A DNA stretch of 64,000 nt from Piscicola geometra (lineage: Eukaryota > Annelida > Clitellata > Hirudinida > Piscicolidae), in the NCBI GenBank assembly GCA_943735955.1, contig OX030958.1, positions 8,433,626 to 8,497,625 on the forward strand, read 5' to 3'. The notes beneath the pieces are model-generated. The model did not search any database. It saw only the letters and a program-made list of their open reading frames with translations, and was not told the origin of the DNA. Position numbers and translations under genes: made by a program. Below, piece by piece: positions 46,701-59,144 of the stretch; the stretch's first letter is position 1; every line of letters begins with the position of its first letter.

Positions 46701-49700
46701 TATGCACTTGAAAAAACGCTTTTTCAAAAACAAGTCCACTTTTCTTTGATGGTAATGTCAGCCTTGCTACTGAGTCCTACTAAGACATTTTTGGTTGAAA
46801 TTGCTTCTAAAAAAAACATATTTCCTATCAATTGATCAATACTGTTTTTGAGAAAGTTCGAGAATTTTATATTTTTATTTTATAAAATATTTCTTATAAA
46901 CTTCCGCCAATCTGGAAAGCTTGTTGAGCCTCTTAAAAATGGCAGACTCTGCAATTGGTTCTGCAAGGCTGCAACGAAGCGTCACGAAGCAATAAAAGAC
47001 AGCATACGAGAAATCGAAACGCATGAAGCAACAGTCTATATGTAGCGAGATTTAGATTTAAAATGAAAACTTTTTGCTGATAATCATATTCATTGAAAAC
47101 AACTTTATGATCAAGAAAAGACAGTAATTCATGACTTGCAATTTCTTTTATATTCTTTAGTATTCGCCTTAAACATGTTTTACGGCATTTTTGTGGCGTT
47201 TGAAGAATGCCTAGTCAATATTCCTATCTGCCATTGCAATCTTGCCTTCCTCCCGAGGCGTCCCTTATCTCACCTCGTCTCCGAAAGAGAGGAATGTCTC
47301 ATGACTCCAAGATATGACTACGACTGCCAAGCGATCGATAATTCCGATCATTGGAAAAGGAAGAAGAAGGATGCTGGGGTAAATTGGAAATTGGAAAATC
47401 ATTTTTATACATCGGAGAAGTACATTAAAAAATGCAAGCAGCAAAAGCAATACTGAATTTATTTATTTATAAAAAAATTGTTTTTTGTTTGAGTTAGAAA
47501 AAAAGATCAGTAGTAGTTATAGGAGTTGATTATTCCACAGAGAGTTGACAGGGCGTATACTTCAAAACATAGTACCTCGTCCAATTTTGTTTGTACTGAA
47601 ATTCGGTGTCTTTATTTGATTTTTGTGCGGGGATTTTGTGTGTTTTGTGTGTTTTATGCGTGTGTTTAAGTTCGTGAATTTTTTAATTAATTACTTTATA
47701 CGAATTTTTAATCGTTTTTATGCTTATTTGTCAATAATTCAAAAGTAAAATTCTTGCAATATGCGCGTCTTTCTACGATGCATAACATAAAAATCTCCAG
47801 GTTAATGAGATGAAGAGATAGGAGTTTTTAATGAAGTTTAGGAGAACTGCGAGATACTATCTCTAGCCATCAAAAGCATTTACTGGCGACTATTTTTGGA
47901 TTTTAAAACATCAAAAAATTGAAGAAATTTGATAAATATTTTTTTACAATTTAATGGCAAATTGTTTGAATTTTTATATAAATAAAATGACTAATGGAAC
48001 TGCTAATTCTAAAAAGGGAAATCACATAAATTGGAACTGATTTAACGATTTTCGAAACATCATACACTAGTGTAGAAATCGATTCTAAAAATAGAATGAA
48101 AAAAATTTTGACATATAAATGATTAGTTTGACAATAAAAATATTAAAAAAACGACTATTATGAATTCTGTTTCAAAGACATCAAGAGTTGTACCGAGGCT
48201 GCGCTGTACGTCTCTCGGGACTCTGAAGAACTAATAAGAACATCAATAATACACGACAGGACAGAGATGGGAGATGGGGAGTGATAAGAAAAAGAAAAGG
48301 TAAAAAAAAGAGTGGTTGAGTGGGCGGGAGAAGGAATGAATTGTATGATAGGTGAATGAATAAATTAGCGAAAAGATATTTTCGAGAAAATATTAATGGA
48401 TGATCATAAGATAAATAAATAAATAATTAATTGATATATGTTTAGTCAAACACATGAATTATTAGGTACATGGATTAATGGACAAGGGACTGCCGGATGA
48501 ATAAAGGATGGATGGATAAAGAAATATGATTTATTCATAACGAAAGGCTAAAACCATGATAAATTAAAAGCAATGAATGAAGGCAATAAATTAGAAAGAT
48601 GATTAAACTGTGAGTGGGACTGCAAAAGAAGGTCATCCTCAATCGATCGTGTGCCACAGGCAAAGAAGATGGTGGTGGTGGTGATGGTGGTGATGATGAT
48701 GGTGGTGATGATGATGGTGATGGTGGTGGTGATGGTGATAGTGGTGGTGGTGATGATGGTGGTGGTGGTGATGATGATGGTGGTGATGATGATGGTGATG
48801 GTGGTGGTGATGGTGATAGTGGTGGTGGTGATGATGGTGGTGGTGGTGATGATGATGGTGGTGGTGGAAAAGATTATGGAGAAAAGTTCGAGGCTGGTGA
48901 TTATAAATGAAATTGAGGCTACGTTGTTTAAAAATTCTATAGGTGGCAGTTCCGGTTTTTGATAAATGATGGTTAGTAAAAACATGAAAATCTGTAAATC
49001 CTAATATATATAAAAATATAAAATAATTAATGTTGAACATTTTTCAAGAAAGATTAAAATGATTTGAGAAGAAGACAATTAATCAAAGTAGAATTTGAAG
49101 CTGATTGATGAACGCAGCGGATGATGGGTCATGGGGTTGATGTGATTGAGACAGGATCGATTGCTTGCAGGATAGCTGAGTAGGTATCGAGTGGTACATT
49201 AATGTTATGAAGGAGGCCGTTAGACTTTGACAGTCGTAAAGGAATAATCAAATATCTTTCGAAAATTCTATTAGAAGTTTTGAGGTGATAAAAGTATAAA
49301 AACGTTTTTACTTATAAAAAAACATTTTTTTGAAAAATAAATATAATTGGAAATCTTGGTAATAGATGAGGAAGAGGAGAATGAGAAATGTGCTGGTAGA
49401 TAGTGATCAGAACTTTTAATTTTGACGTTTCTTGGTTCGTTTTGAGTTTCTTATTTGAGTTTATCGAGATGATCCTGAGAAAGTTTTTGGATGAGAACTC
49501 GAAAAGAATATTTATAAATATTATTTTCAATTAATATATAAAAACTCTAAAGAAATAAAAGGTTTCAAGAAGTATTGTGTCATAAACATAAATGGGTAAT
49601 TAACTTCAAAATTTTAAAATGTTTTTTGAATTTTCATAAAAGAATGATTGACTCATTGAGTTTCTTAGAAACCAATCTTTATTGTTAACAGCTAGGAAAT

Positions 49701-51067
49701 AAATTATAAAATCGATTTCAAAAGAAGATATAAACAAGACAAACACAGATTTCAGAGATGTTTTCTTCCGAGCTCAAACAAGCAAGAAAAATAGAGACGA
49801 AAAGTCAGAAACTTTCAAAGCAAGAAACTATCTTTTTCAAAAAGAAAAAAGAAAGAACATCATTGGCTGGCCTGACGTTGACCTTTCTTCTGATTGGCTG
49901 GCCTCTTCTTGACCTCATCTCGTTCCTGCCATCTAATGAACAACGCCAATATAACGCATACTTCTTGTCGTTTGGCGCTATAAAATCTTTTATATGCGCG
50001 TATTGATGAATGAATGTTTGTATGCGTATGTATTTCTATGCTTTTGTGTATGTTTCCAGAAAACATTGTTTCCTGTTGCTCACCAACAGAAAACATTTCA
50101 AAAGCTGCCATATATGCTATCTTCTTGGCAATAAAAAAAATGTCAAAACAATAAATAATGCTATTGAATTTTGTCCTTGAGTACTATATCGACAAATTGA
50201 GTTTTTTCCAGTCTTTATTTTGTTTTATTGAAATAAAACTTCAAAATCTATTTATTTAATACTTTTTTAAGTAAAAGGAAGATGGAGATGTGTTTTGAAG
50301 GCGTTCGAACTCCACAAGGACTTTCTCTCTGACAGGTCTTCTGAACGCTAGCTGACTTACTGACAACTCGAAAGTAATTACATTCAAACTAATGCTAATA
50401 TGTGTCGACTATGGTAGGTTATTTGCTCAAAGTTTTTCGACTTGGCTTTCAAGTTTGTTTTTACAAAATTTCATCTTTTTATCAGGTTGTGTTTTCATCT
50501 AGATCAACAGACAACTTGAAAACACTGACAATTACTTTATCACGCGTAAGTCCTTCAACATCATCTATTCTTTCCATCCATCTCATCCATCATGCCACAC
50601 CAGTCATGCATCAATCGAAAGTAATCATTTCATCTTCCAAAAACCACTCCATCACGCCACCCACCACTACGACTCCCTCTAACCAAACAAACCACCATCA
50701 GTCAAGGCACATACATTCTAATCAAGTAGCTTATAACTCATCCAACAAAGCGACCAAGCAAACTAGCTATCTCTCACTTTGAAGTATTTCCAATATTTCA
50801 AGTCGCCATTTTGACATTTGGCATTCTGTACAATAAAGCACTCTCGACAGGAATATATTGAACAATGCGCATCAAAGCAGCCACTCGTTTCACTTGTTTT
50901 TCTATTTATGTGACGACTCTTTAATAAAAAAAACCCGTAAAATTATTTTTCCAATAACTTATTTGTATGCTTACATTTCTTAATGGTTTAAACATTTAAA
51001 TTGTATTATTTGGAAGAATTGATGAAAGCTGCAAACATGCAATAGACATTTTTGAACAATGTAGTAT
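34782..51067. other. Gene-poor 16 kb interval
   Basis: AT-rich sequence with no exon I can assign. Weak candidates only: a 155-codon T-rich hydrophobic open frame at 44738-45205, and small GC-richer patches near 39960-40215, 46370-46510 and 47200-47400. None has a recognisable domain with good splice sites. Contains a GGT/GAT repeat (48660-48870), a CACACACACGGACTCCTCCACATA-type double repeat (about 45575-45650) and short GAATGA-rich stretches near 38390-38700 and 42190-42280. Confidence 0.55.
48660..48870. repeat. GGT/GAT trinucleotide array with 78 bp period
   Basis: Alternating GGT and GAT triplets. A GATAGTGGTGGTGGTGATGATGG block at about 48737 recurs at about 48815, a 78 bp shift, showing block duplication. 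Poly-His, Asp-Gly and Met-Val frames here are artefacts. Confidence 0.95.
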
Positions 51068-51073
51068 TTTAAT
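51068..51073 (-). terminator. Candidate variant polyadenylation signal of frataxin
   Basis: ATTAAA on the minus strand, about 40 nt past the frataxin stop. A common variant, but weak in AT-rich sequence. Confidence 0.3.
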
Positions 51074-51114
51074 TAATTTGACAGAATGTACAAGAAATAA
51101 TGACGGTTATACAA

Positions 51115-52184
51115 TTATGTTTTAACTGAATGCAGGCAATTATCAAAATCAAAATAAATGGCATCATCAGGAAACTTAGATGTGAATTCCTTTTTCAGCA
51201 ATTCATGCAGTGAAGTTTGTTTGTAGACCCACCTTCCAGCTAAGTAATCGTACCTCTGTGGACCACTTTGAAACAATTTAAACAAAAATTATAAATTCTC
51301 AGTAAATTAGAAAGAACTTTAAATTCTCAATCTCCCCCATCCTTGAACCTGATAGGGGAAGACAACCATATCTGCTTGTTAGGCGACTGCTTGTTGATGA
51401 CGTATGTACCTCCTGACTTACCCAGACTCACTGTCAATACTCCATTCTGAAATGGGTGGATGCAAGTAAAATATTTGAGTTGATTCGCTGATTTTAAAGC
51501 AAAAAAAATAAACAGAATAAAAAATGAATGAAATATTTTGGAACTATGCAACATTACTTTGGTTTTAAAAAATATTGCACCAAAACATACAGAGAAAGAT
51601 ACATCACAGTCCCTCTGGAGGAAGGGAGGACTATCAAACACCTCCTCAAACTTCTCAAGCAATGACTCTAGTGTCTCTTCAGACAACTGCTCAAACTGCA
51701 GCTTTGACAAGGTACTGTGTGAAATGAGGAGAAAAAAATAGAAAAGTATGAAAAATCATCAGAAACTTTGATTAGTTGAAGAACACAATACTGTAGATTA
51801 TTATAAATAATAAAAGTTTGAATAAAAAATTTTTTCTTCAGGAACCTAACCTCTGACTGGTAGAATCAGGAGGAACAGCTGATTGGAAATGCCTGAGAAG
51901 AATAGTCGTTTTCAAATTTTTAGGAAGTTGGCTTTTGTGATTAGTAGATTTCAATGGTTTATTATGTGAGCTCGAGCATAACTGTCCATTAAATACCTGG
52001 AAAACATTAGAATACTCCTTTATTATTTATGAAGTTGTTCAAAAATTTTGAATCAAAATGCATAAAACTTCAACTAGAAAAGTTAAAATGCAATAAGATA
52101 GTAATATTTCAAAATAATTACTTTGAGATTTCTTCGCAAACACCTTGATAGCAAAAAGCGAACTGATTTACCTAAAAGTGACAT
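51115..52184 (-). CDS. FXN: Frataxin, mitochondrial iron-sulfur cluster assembly factor
   Basis: Frataxin binds the NFS1-ISCU complex in the mitochondrial matrix and stimulates sulfur transfer during Fe-S cluster assembly. Exons: 52184-52122, 51996-51851, 51714-51591, 51446-51349 and 51265-51115; 582 nt, 193 residues (human precursor 210). The first 21 residues are rich in Arg/Lys/Leu/Ser with no acidic residue, as expected of a presequence. The frataxin fold follows: acidic helix 1 (LSEETLESLLEKFEEVF), then DCDVSFSNGVLTVSLG, then the almost invariant GTYVINKQSPNKQIWLSSP, GPQRYDY, WVYKQTSLHELLKKEF. The human HDGV loop is two residues shorter here. All donors begin with GT. A fully open frame with all key segments argues for a functional gene. 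Confidence 0.95.
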
Positions 52185-53243
52185 TCTTTAATAAAGGGTT
52201 TACTTTGGAAAGCGTACTCATAATGTATGCAAATGAGGTTAACGATTAACATAGACAAATTTCCAATGTTTAAATCGCTGTATGGTAATAAAACGGTATT
52301 GCTAACAGGCAAAATAAAATACTTTAAATTTATAAGATTTTTTCTCATATTAGTTTAGTTTAGAGAGTTAAAAACCACGCAGATCTTTTGACTTCTATAA
52401 TATTACTAGTAAAACATTTTGCTGATGACTTTTATTGCTCTGAACAAAAATATAAAGCTAAAACTTTTTATTAAACAATTTAGCATAATATTTCTAAATT
52501 TTTATAATATTTTTTAGTTAAATAAAGTGGTTTCACCTATTTTTTGGGATTATGATGGACTCGGTAATTGTTTATGTATATAAATAGGAATAACAATTGA
52601 ATACGGACTCTGAGTTTATATTATATTCAGGTTTTGCTTTCGAAATTGATTTCCATAAAACATTTAATTACGTAGAATCACTCTACTAAATGGAACCATA
52701 TTTTGAGAAAAATTATTACGAAATTGATCTTATTGAATTTTTAAATTTATTCAATAGTAAAGACTCTTTAGAAATGTGTAAAATTCTCATAATTAGAGCT
52801 TGACGAACAACATAAATTAAAATTCAACTATTCAATTTCTGACAAGTATAATTCAGTCAAGACTTGAGTATCCATATTCAAATAATCAACAAGATGATTA
52901 TATCAAACTTCCATGAAAATAGAATGATGTTGGTACATTTTTACAACTTTAAAATTAAAAGTGCTAATGGTTTAAGAATTGATTGCCATAGATTCCAAAA
53001 GCATTCATAGTCTATATTAGAAAATGAATAGTCATCAATGCATAGAAAAAAATCATCCCCCCATCACTATCATCTTCTTAGCAGTCAAATAGCTGTTTTT
53101 TTCAGTCTGATCACCGATGACCACAACACAACAAAAAGAAAAACTGCAGCACCAAAAATAGCAGTCTTTGCAAAAACATAAATGCAATCATAACATTGAA
53201 TGGACGAAACAACCTTCAGCACCAGTACCAAGAGAATTGAAGG
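52185..53243. other. Flank upstream of frataxin
   Basis: AT-rich 1 kb immediately 5' of frataxin (minus strand). Nothing specific found; no clear TATA box. Confidence 0.4.
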
Positions 53244-53366
53244 ATGGCTGCAGTGAAAAAAGAAAAACAGATCACAGCAACTTCATTCTTTGCAAGATCC
53301 TCTTCGGCTCCTTCATTCTCACCTTCAACACCAGTACCAAAAGGATCCAGAAAGACGCTTTTGTAG
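53244..53366 (+). CDS. Small Ser/Pro-rich ORF of 40 residues (unidentified)
   Basis: Begins MAAVKKEKQITA and continues SSSAPSFSPSTPVPKGSRK before a stop. I do not recognise it. It is GC-richer than its surroundings. Just upstream, a related coding-looking string PSAPVPRELKDGC (about 53214-53252) suggests local duplication. A 54-codon ORF with similar composition and the same MAA start lies on the opposite strand at 54652-54816. It could be an exon of a larger gene or a chance ORF. Confidence 0.25.
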   Translation: MAAVKKEKQITATSFFARSSSAPSFSPSTPVPKGSRKTLL

Positions 53367-53570
53367 GAATGAAGATGCTGTATTAGGAATGATGATTCTG
53401 TGGTTATGTTGAAGATGATGGTGATGTGGGTGAGGTTAGAAGTGAGGATTGGTTTTTAAAATTATTAAGGTTATTTGATTTGATTAGATATATAAATATA
53501 TTATTCAAGAATTTATTGAAAAGTGTTTTAGAAATTATAAAAAAACTTGACACTTTTTACATAAACTTTA

Positions 53571-53625
53571 TTATTTAAATAGATTGTATCTCGCCTCTGA
53601 TAGTTTGCCAAAATATATACCAGAT
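53571..53625 (-). pseudogene. Partial duplicate of the neighbouring terminal exon
   Basis: Minus-strand sequence encodes KSGIYFGKLSEARYNLFK then a stop, matching KSGHINLDFGKLSEARYIVK of the exon at 53705-53878. Over the shared FGKLSEARY the nucleotide differences visible are synonymous. AATAAA overlaps the stop (53567-53572). Only about 50 bp is shared, so this is a fragment or an alternative end. Confidence 0.4.
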
Positions 53626-53704
53626 TTGACATTACTGAGTAAAATTATTATTAATTACACAAAAAATTATTCGTAAAAGAAGTAAAAAAAGCCTAATTTA
53701 TTGT

Positions 53705-53878
53705 TCATTTTACGATATATCTCGCCTCGGATAGTTTGCCGAAATCTAAATTAATATGGCCGCTTTTTGTTATTGTTAGAAACCAACAATCAGCTAATTC
53801 AAGAAATAAATAAACATTGCCATCAGCTGTTTTTATATTGCTAGGTCTATGCTTCCGAGTACGCTTTCCATAATATCC
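53705..53878 (-). CDS. Probable terminal exon of an unidentified gene
   Basis: An acceptor (TTTATTAAG) precedes 58 codons in phase 0: GYYGKRTRKHRPSNIK, a middle LFLELADCWFLTITKSG, and FGKLSEARYIVK, then TGA with AATAAA 3-8 nt beyond it (53697-53702). I do not recognise the family. A possible upstream exon on the same strand is 54816-54652 (MAAGNQVSCDIKEK...), whose in-frame TGT|GTTTTG site is a phase-0 donor. The coding status rests on the clean frame, the acceptor, the poly(A) signal and the nearby near-copy with synonymous changes. Confidence 0.4.
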   Translation of the reverse strand, partial: GYYGKRTRKHRPSNIKTADGNVYLFLELADCWFLTITKSGHINLDFGKLSEARYIVK

Positions 53879-54203
53879 CTTAATAAAGAAATAATTTACT
53901 TTTAAAATTATGACCATAAACCCAAAATAGGCTTCTCAAGAAATAATTAGAAATGTAATTAAAAAAAATTATATTTCTAGAAACAAAATAAACCACTAAT
54001 AACTATTTTGAATTTTTGATTTCATTATAAAAAATATTTCAAATTTTACTATATTAACTATTAAACTCATAGTTTGTGAATTTTAATATAGATGAAAGTA
54101 TCTCTAAAAGTCTTTCAACGATATTTTCAAATTCAAATCTTTTATTTCTTGTGCAACTCTTCGATGTTTGTACTTTGATTCTATATCTTCTTTTCAACCT
54201 TGT

Positions 54204-54260
54204 CATACGAAAAACCCAGTTGGTCCAGATGGGCTCCCAATGAGAGTTCTCTCGGTCATT
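54204..54260 (+). mobile_element. Scrap of a non-LTR reverse transcriptase
   Basis: Reads KNPVGPDGLPMRVLSVI, resembling the N-terminal RT motif K--GPDGIP--VLK of LINE polymerases. Frames close on both sides. It is followed at about 54390 by GTATAGCGCCC, a sequence type found at LINE/SINE tails. Confidence 0.4.
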
Positions 54261-54651
54261 TGAAAAAAGTCAAAGTTAACCTTTCATCACTACTCCAGTA
54301 ATCAGCGAACAAGCTTCTAAAAGACAGTAGAACATAATGTCGTAACCTTAGGTAGTATCCTCAAAGCTCAATCAATCAATCACTAATGATTTGTATAGCG
54401 CCCTTTTCTAAGTGAACAAAAGCGCTCTTCAAATAAATTTGTTAAATAAAACGGTTTTTAGACCACTACCAATATATGTATATATATCAATTTAAATATA
54501 TAAAAAAACAAACAATCAACCTCAATAATCAAACCTCACCCACACCACCATGACAATCACCGCTAAAAAATCCCTATCACCACCAATAAAAAATCAATCA
54601 TCACCACAATACCAACACTCATACCACAGCACAATCATCACCACATCATAC

Positions 54652-54816
54652 TCAAAACAACAAAACACAATCATCCTTCTTCTCAATTTTCTGTCTTGCC
54701 ACTGGTGCCGAGGCTGCGAAAGAGGGTGAGGAGAAGTCCTTGCCAACGCTGGTACTGCTGCTGCTATGGAAGGATTTCTCCTTTATGTCGCAGCTCACTT
54801 GATTCCCTGCGGCCAT
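54652..54816 (-). CDS. Small Ser-rich ORF of 54 residues (unidentified, possible first exon)
   Basis: Starts MAAGNQVSCDIKEKSFHSSS, includes SSPSFAASAPVARQKIEKK and ends DDCVLLF. It lies in a distinctly GC-richer island of about 160 bp in AT-rich DNA. Similar in start and composition to the 53244-53366 ORF. May be spliced to the exon at 53878-53705. No function can be inferred. Confidence 0.3.
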   Translation of the reverse strand: MAAGNQVSCDIKEKSFHSSSSTSVGKDFSSPSFAASAPVARQKIEKKDDCVLLF

Positions 54817-56338
54817 CTTGGTCTGCTGCGGTCATTCCTTGACAGATTCAAAACAACCAACATTCGCACTAAAAACATTCTAATTAATTAAATTAAATTT
54901 TTATTTAGACTTAAGATTCTAAAATTTTAATATATTATACCCTTAACCGTTTATTCTACAAATTTATTTGAGCTAACCAAAAATCCAAAGCTACAAGAAA
55001 ACTGCCTATTTAGCCCTCACCCGTTCTGAACTGCAGTATGGAGGATTAACCTGAAACCAATACCCGCACAAGCTTTCTTCTGTGCCTTCTTGGAGTTGAA
55101 ACATCCCACTTAGTTTGTCTTATTCGATAAACGAAAGGATTACAGAGATTAATTAAAAGTGAATATGAAGTGGAATAGAGTCAACAAACAGGTGAAATAA
55201 AAAGATAATACACCAAATAAGTGCCAAAGTAATGAAGAGCAGGCAAGCTTGAGTTATACTATTGCAAACGCAGCGTTTTGATGCTTTGATTCAGGCACAC
55301 AACGCTTGTTCTATTTGAGTTTTTGCAAGATAAACAAACATTTAATTTATACTGCACTGAATATTAATTAGATGTATTGCATAATTAATTTGTAACATGA
55401 AGATTTAATTTAAACTCTATACCTCTAAATGCATGGAGTCATCTTAGAATATTTTAAAGCATACTTATTCATGCCAATGGAAATATGTTAAAACTCAAAG
55501 TATTCCATGAATGTAAGTTAGTAAGTTTTTGCAATTTGTAGTATTCAAAAATTGAACGACCTAATAGTTGTTTTGAGGTCGAGTATAGACCTATAATGGA
55601 ATACTACAGTCAACCACTTGAAGCTCACAGATCTAATTTGAGCTTTTGATTAATTATTCACTTTTGAGGTACATATGGAAATTAATCTATGTCGGTCTCA
55701 AGTGTTCAACCGATTTGCATATCACCAGTTTTTGTTTATGTCATTCTTTTTATATCGGTTGAAATAATTGTTCTTGAATCGAGAGGCTTATATGACACTT
55801 CATATAAAAATATTCATATGATATTCTTCCCAATTTGTGCAAGGCGCCTCTGAAGTATATTTTATAATTTTAAAAATAATATAATATTATATCTGTTCAT
55901 CTGAATTTAATTGTATTTTATGAAAAGTCAAAGAGAAAAAACTAAAAAAGAATTTCGGATTAGGCATTTACATGATAAAACTTTTTTTCGAAGCATCTAC
56001 TGCGATTATCGCAGCGATGTAATCAATGGTGTCTACCTGCATGCCTTGGCAGTAATATACAAAGGTATATAACCATAATATGAGTGTGTTCATTATATAC
56101 TTGCTGAAGAATATTTGCGACACATATTGAAAGAATGAGCAATAACACAATGTCCACGATAGAGAAGGTTTAAGTGGTATTTGCTTTTATCAGAAAAAGG
56201 CTCGGAGATTGGAAATTATTAGCTGAGCTGAAAGTGTGTATTGATTTATCAGTTGTCACTTTAAAACTGTAGTTGGAAAATTGTGTTAAATTGCTTACTA
56301 AATCGTTTTATTGTCACGGAGATAGTTAGCAGTTCGAG
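54817..56338. other. Interval before the MARVEL gene
   Basis: AT-rich 1.5 kb. I see no coding exon, RNA gene or repeat of note. It should contain the MARVEL promoter and 5' UTR. Confidence 0.4.
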
Positions 56339-57585
56339 ATGGAGACGACAAACAACCGTTTTCAGTCATTTGGCGACATGTTGCATAAGGATTACATGTT
56401 CTCTTTCTACGGAATCATAAAATGTGTACAACTGGTGAGCGCTCAGAGAACTTGAAAACACAATAATTCCTCGCTTGACACATTTATAAAAACACTCCCA
56501 TGGTACCTGAAAGCATTTTGTATGTAGATGATTAAAAAAACCTTCATGATTTAGGCAAAATGTAAAACTTACTAAATCAGAAACACCCTTCAACAGCTCT
56601 TCAGTATGTGCTGCTTTATATCAGCTTCCGCCAGAATCGAGTACTTTGGTACGGTTGGTGCATCTGGCTGGATCCAGTTCGTTAGCATTCTTTCCTTCAT
56701 TCTCTCGCTAATCTTTTATGTCCTGCACACTTTTCGTATTGACCAGAGCTGTCCGATCCACATTCCAGCTGTTTTCATTGTGAGTTCTTGAGTTTCTCTG
56801 TCATTGAATCTTCGATAGTGCTTGAAATCTAGTTAATTCAATTTAGATCGGTATCAATAACGTCGAAGTTATTCTCTACTGGCTTCAATACTTGTCCACT
56901 AAACCAGGAGTTTGCCACCTCGGCCAGTTTAGCCTTCTGCTACACCATAGCGGGAGTAGTAGCTTCCTGTTTCATCACATATAAAAACGTCTTCTTCGCC
57001 AACTTTGCCGCTGCCTCAGTAACAATTGCATTTTACTTTTTGATATTAATTGATTTCATATATTTATTCATAACAAATAATGTATATATTATTTTTTTTA
57101 AAATTTATAATTCTCTTAGTCATGGCAAAAATAAAGAACACTTTTAATATAATGCAGTCTTTTTTATATGTTATTTATAAGTTAAGTTTATTATTCCGTC
57201 ATGAAATATGCACAAATTATTTCAATGTTATCTTCTCTATAAATAACTTCATTTCACCTTTTTCAAAATTCTTAAATTTAAAAATCAGTTGAAATGTTTC
57301 CCTTATAAAGGCATGCTTGAAGTTTTTAAGTGGTTTAAAGTTCGAAAACGATAGAAAACAACATAAGTTTAATTAATATCAAACAAAAACCTGAAGAAAA
57401 AAATCAACGAACCTAATCAAATAATTTTCCTAAACCAACACCTATACACATACAAAACCCACCAGTTCTTCTCATGGTCGTGTTGCTTGTTGTACGGAGC
57501 AGATGCTGTGGCCTTGTTCATTGGCTGGAGGAGCAGCTCCGAAGGGCCTTTCTTTTCGAGAAGTGACCATGGTAATCCTGCTTAA
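56339..57585 (+). CDS. MARVEL-domain four-helix membrane protein (CMTM/plasmolipin-like)
   Basis: MARVEL proteins span membranes four times and act in vesicle traffic, membrane apposition or junctions. Exons: 56339-56434, 56597-56779, 56908-57018 and 57466-57585; 510 nt, 169 residues. After a polar N-terminus (METTNNRFQSFGDMLHKDY) come helix 1 (about 24-44), helix 2 (FVSILSFILSLIFYVLHTF), helix 3 (FATSASLAFCYTIAGVVASC) and helix 4 (WSCCLLYGADAVALFIGW), followed by RSSSEGPFF. The GW-R after helix 4 and the charged short tails fit CMTM/MAL-type proteins. Phases are all 0. The exon 3 acceptor is 56907 (AAACCAG); an earlier AG leads to a stop or loses the helix frame. The last exon could splice onward at CATG|GTAATC, but reads to a stop four codons later. 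Confidence 0.82.
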
Positions 57586-58099
<514 letters not shown>

Positions 58100-58110
58100 C
58101 ACACAGACTT

Positions 58111-58905
58111 CATATAGAATTTGGAATTGATGGAACTACCTTAAAATGGCTGTCATCATATTTAGAAAATAGACATTATCAAGTTAAATTAGGTACACAC
58201 ATCTCATCACCAACCAATATACAACACGGGGTTTCTCAAGGCTCTGTTCTTGGACCGCTTCTTTTCACCACATACATCTCACCTATCTCAAATATAGTCA
58301 ACCAATTCAATATACCTACCATAAATATGCTGATGATATACAACTTCTTCAATTCATCACACCCAATACATCCAACCAAGCTACTAGTAACCTCACATCT
58401 TGCATACAAACCATGGAAACTTGGTTCCTCAATAACTATCTCCAGTTTAACACCACCAAATCAGAAATAATAAAACCAGGCACCCCTTTTCAACTAAATA
58501 GTTTAAATACCATATCATCTGTCGACATAAACTCAAATAACATTCTCATCAATAACACTCTCACAATACTCGGAGTCATCCTTGATAGCAAACTCACTTT
58601 CAAAAACCACATCACATCTATCATCCAATCATCACACTGTCATCTCAAAGCAATCAAACACATACGCCCTTCCACCTGCACTTCGCAACATCAACCAATT
58701 TTCGACTTTCAAAGCCAAACTGAAAACTCATTATTTTAACTTAGCTTGTCACTCATAATAATTACTTCATGCTACTCTTTGCTTTCTTTTTTAATAACAT
58801 TACTATTATAATTACTTTTATTTCTTTATTGCATTACGACGTAGTGAGAGCGCTTCAGTTGCGTGCCCGGGCGCTATACAACAACGACAATTATTATAAT
58901 AATTT
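58111..58905 (+). mobile_element. Decayed CR1/L2-like LINE: RT core, C-terminus and 3' tail
   Basis: Frame 1 reads [20 protein letters not shown] and [20 protein letters not shown] (RT motifs 3-4) to about 58317. A one-base loss then shifts the frame, which continues with [12 protein letters not shown] (catalytic YADD) and [19 protein letters not shown]. Near 58667 the thumb region (KAIKHIRP) is joined by an internal deletion to the protein end LPPALRNINQFSTFKAKLKT, in another frame, stopping at 58758. The 3' tail contains GCGCTATACAACAACGAC followed by ATT/ATA repeats, typical of CR1/L2-type ends. The element is inactive: 5' truncated, frameshifted and internally deleted. Confidence 0.85.
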
Positions 58906-59121
58906 ATTATTATATATATTTTAAACTTCTTACTTTTTAAATTTCCCCATTCCATTCCAAAAAAACAATACAAAACTGAAGTTATATATTTAGTTTTTCG
59001 AAAGTTCATTGTGTATCTTTCAGCTTGATTTGCCAATATTCTAACGATCTTAGGAAAAGTAGTTTTAAGTAACTTTCAATTTTTTCTATTTTTGTTTATT
59101 AAATAAAATACCGAAAGTGAT
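58906..59121. other. Gap between LINE and TRIM 3' end
   Basis: About 215 bp, AT-rich, nothing recognised. Confidence 0.5.
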
Positions 59122-59127
59122 TTTATT
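59122..59127 (-). terminator. Polyadenylation signal of the TRIM gene
   Basis: AATAAA on the minus strand, 18-23 nt past the TRIM stop. Confidence 0.6.
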
Positions 59128-59144
59128 GAATTCCATAAATAACA

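Noticed and set aside
46332..47456. GC-richer short frames (LEETRRLIERKARASKQ, HLVSEREECLMTPRYDYD)
   Set aside because: Look somewhat coding, but no family, no consistent splice phases and no start/stop context; not annotated as genes.
48548..49040. Poly-His / Ile-Thr frames on the minus strand and Asp-Gly frames on the plus strand
   Set aside because: Artefacts of the GGT/GAT array.
56847..56907. Upstream start for MARVEL exon 3 at TTTAG
   Set aside because: In the phase imposed by exon 2 it loses the helix 3 frame and hits a stop; the acceptor at 56907 keeps the frame and the four-helix topology.
58413..58739. 108-codon plus-strand frame as an independent gene
   Set aside because: It is the second-frame part of the LINE reverse transcriptase relic.
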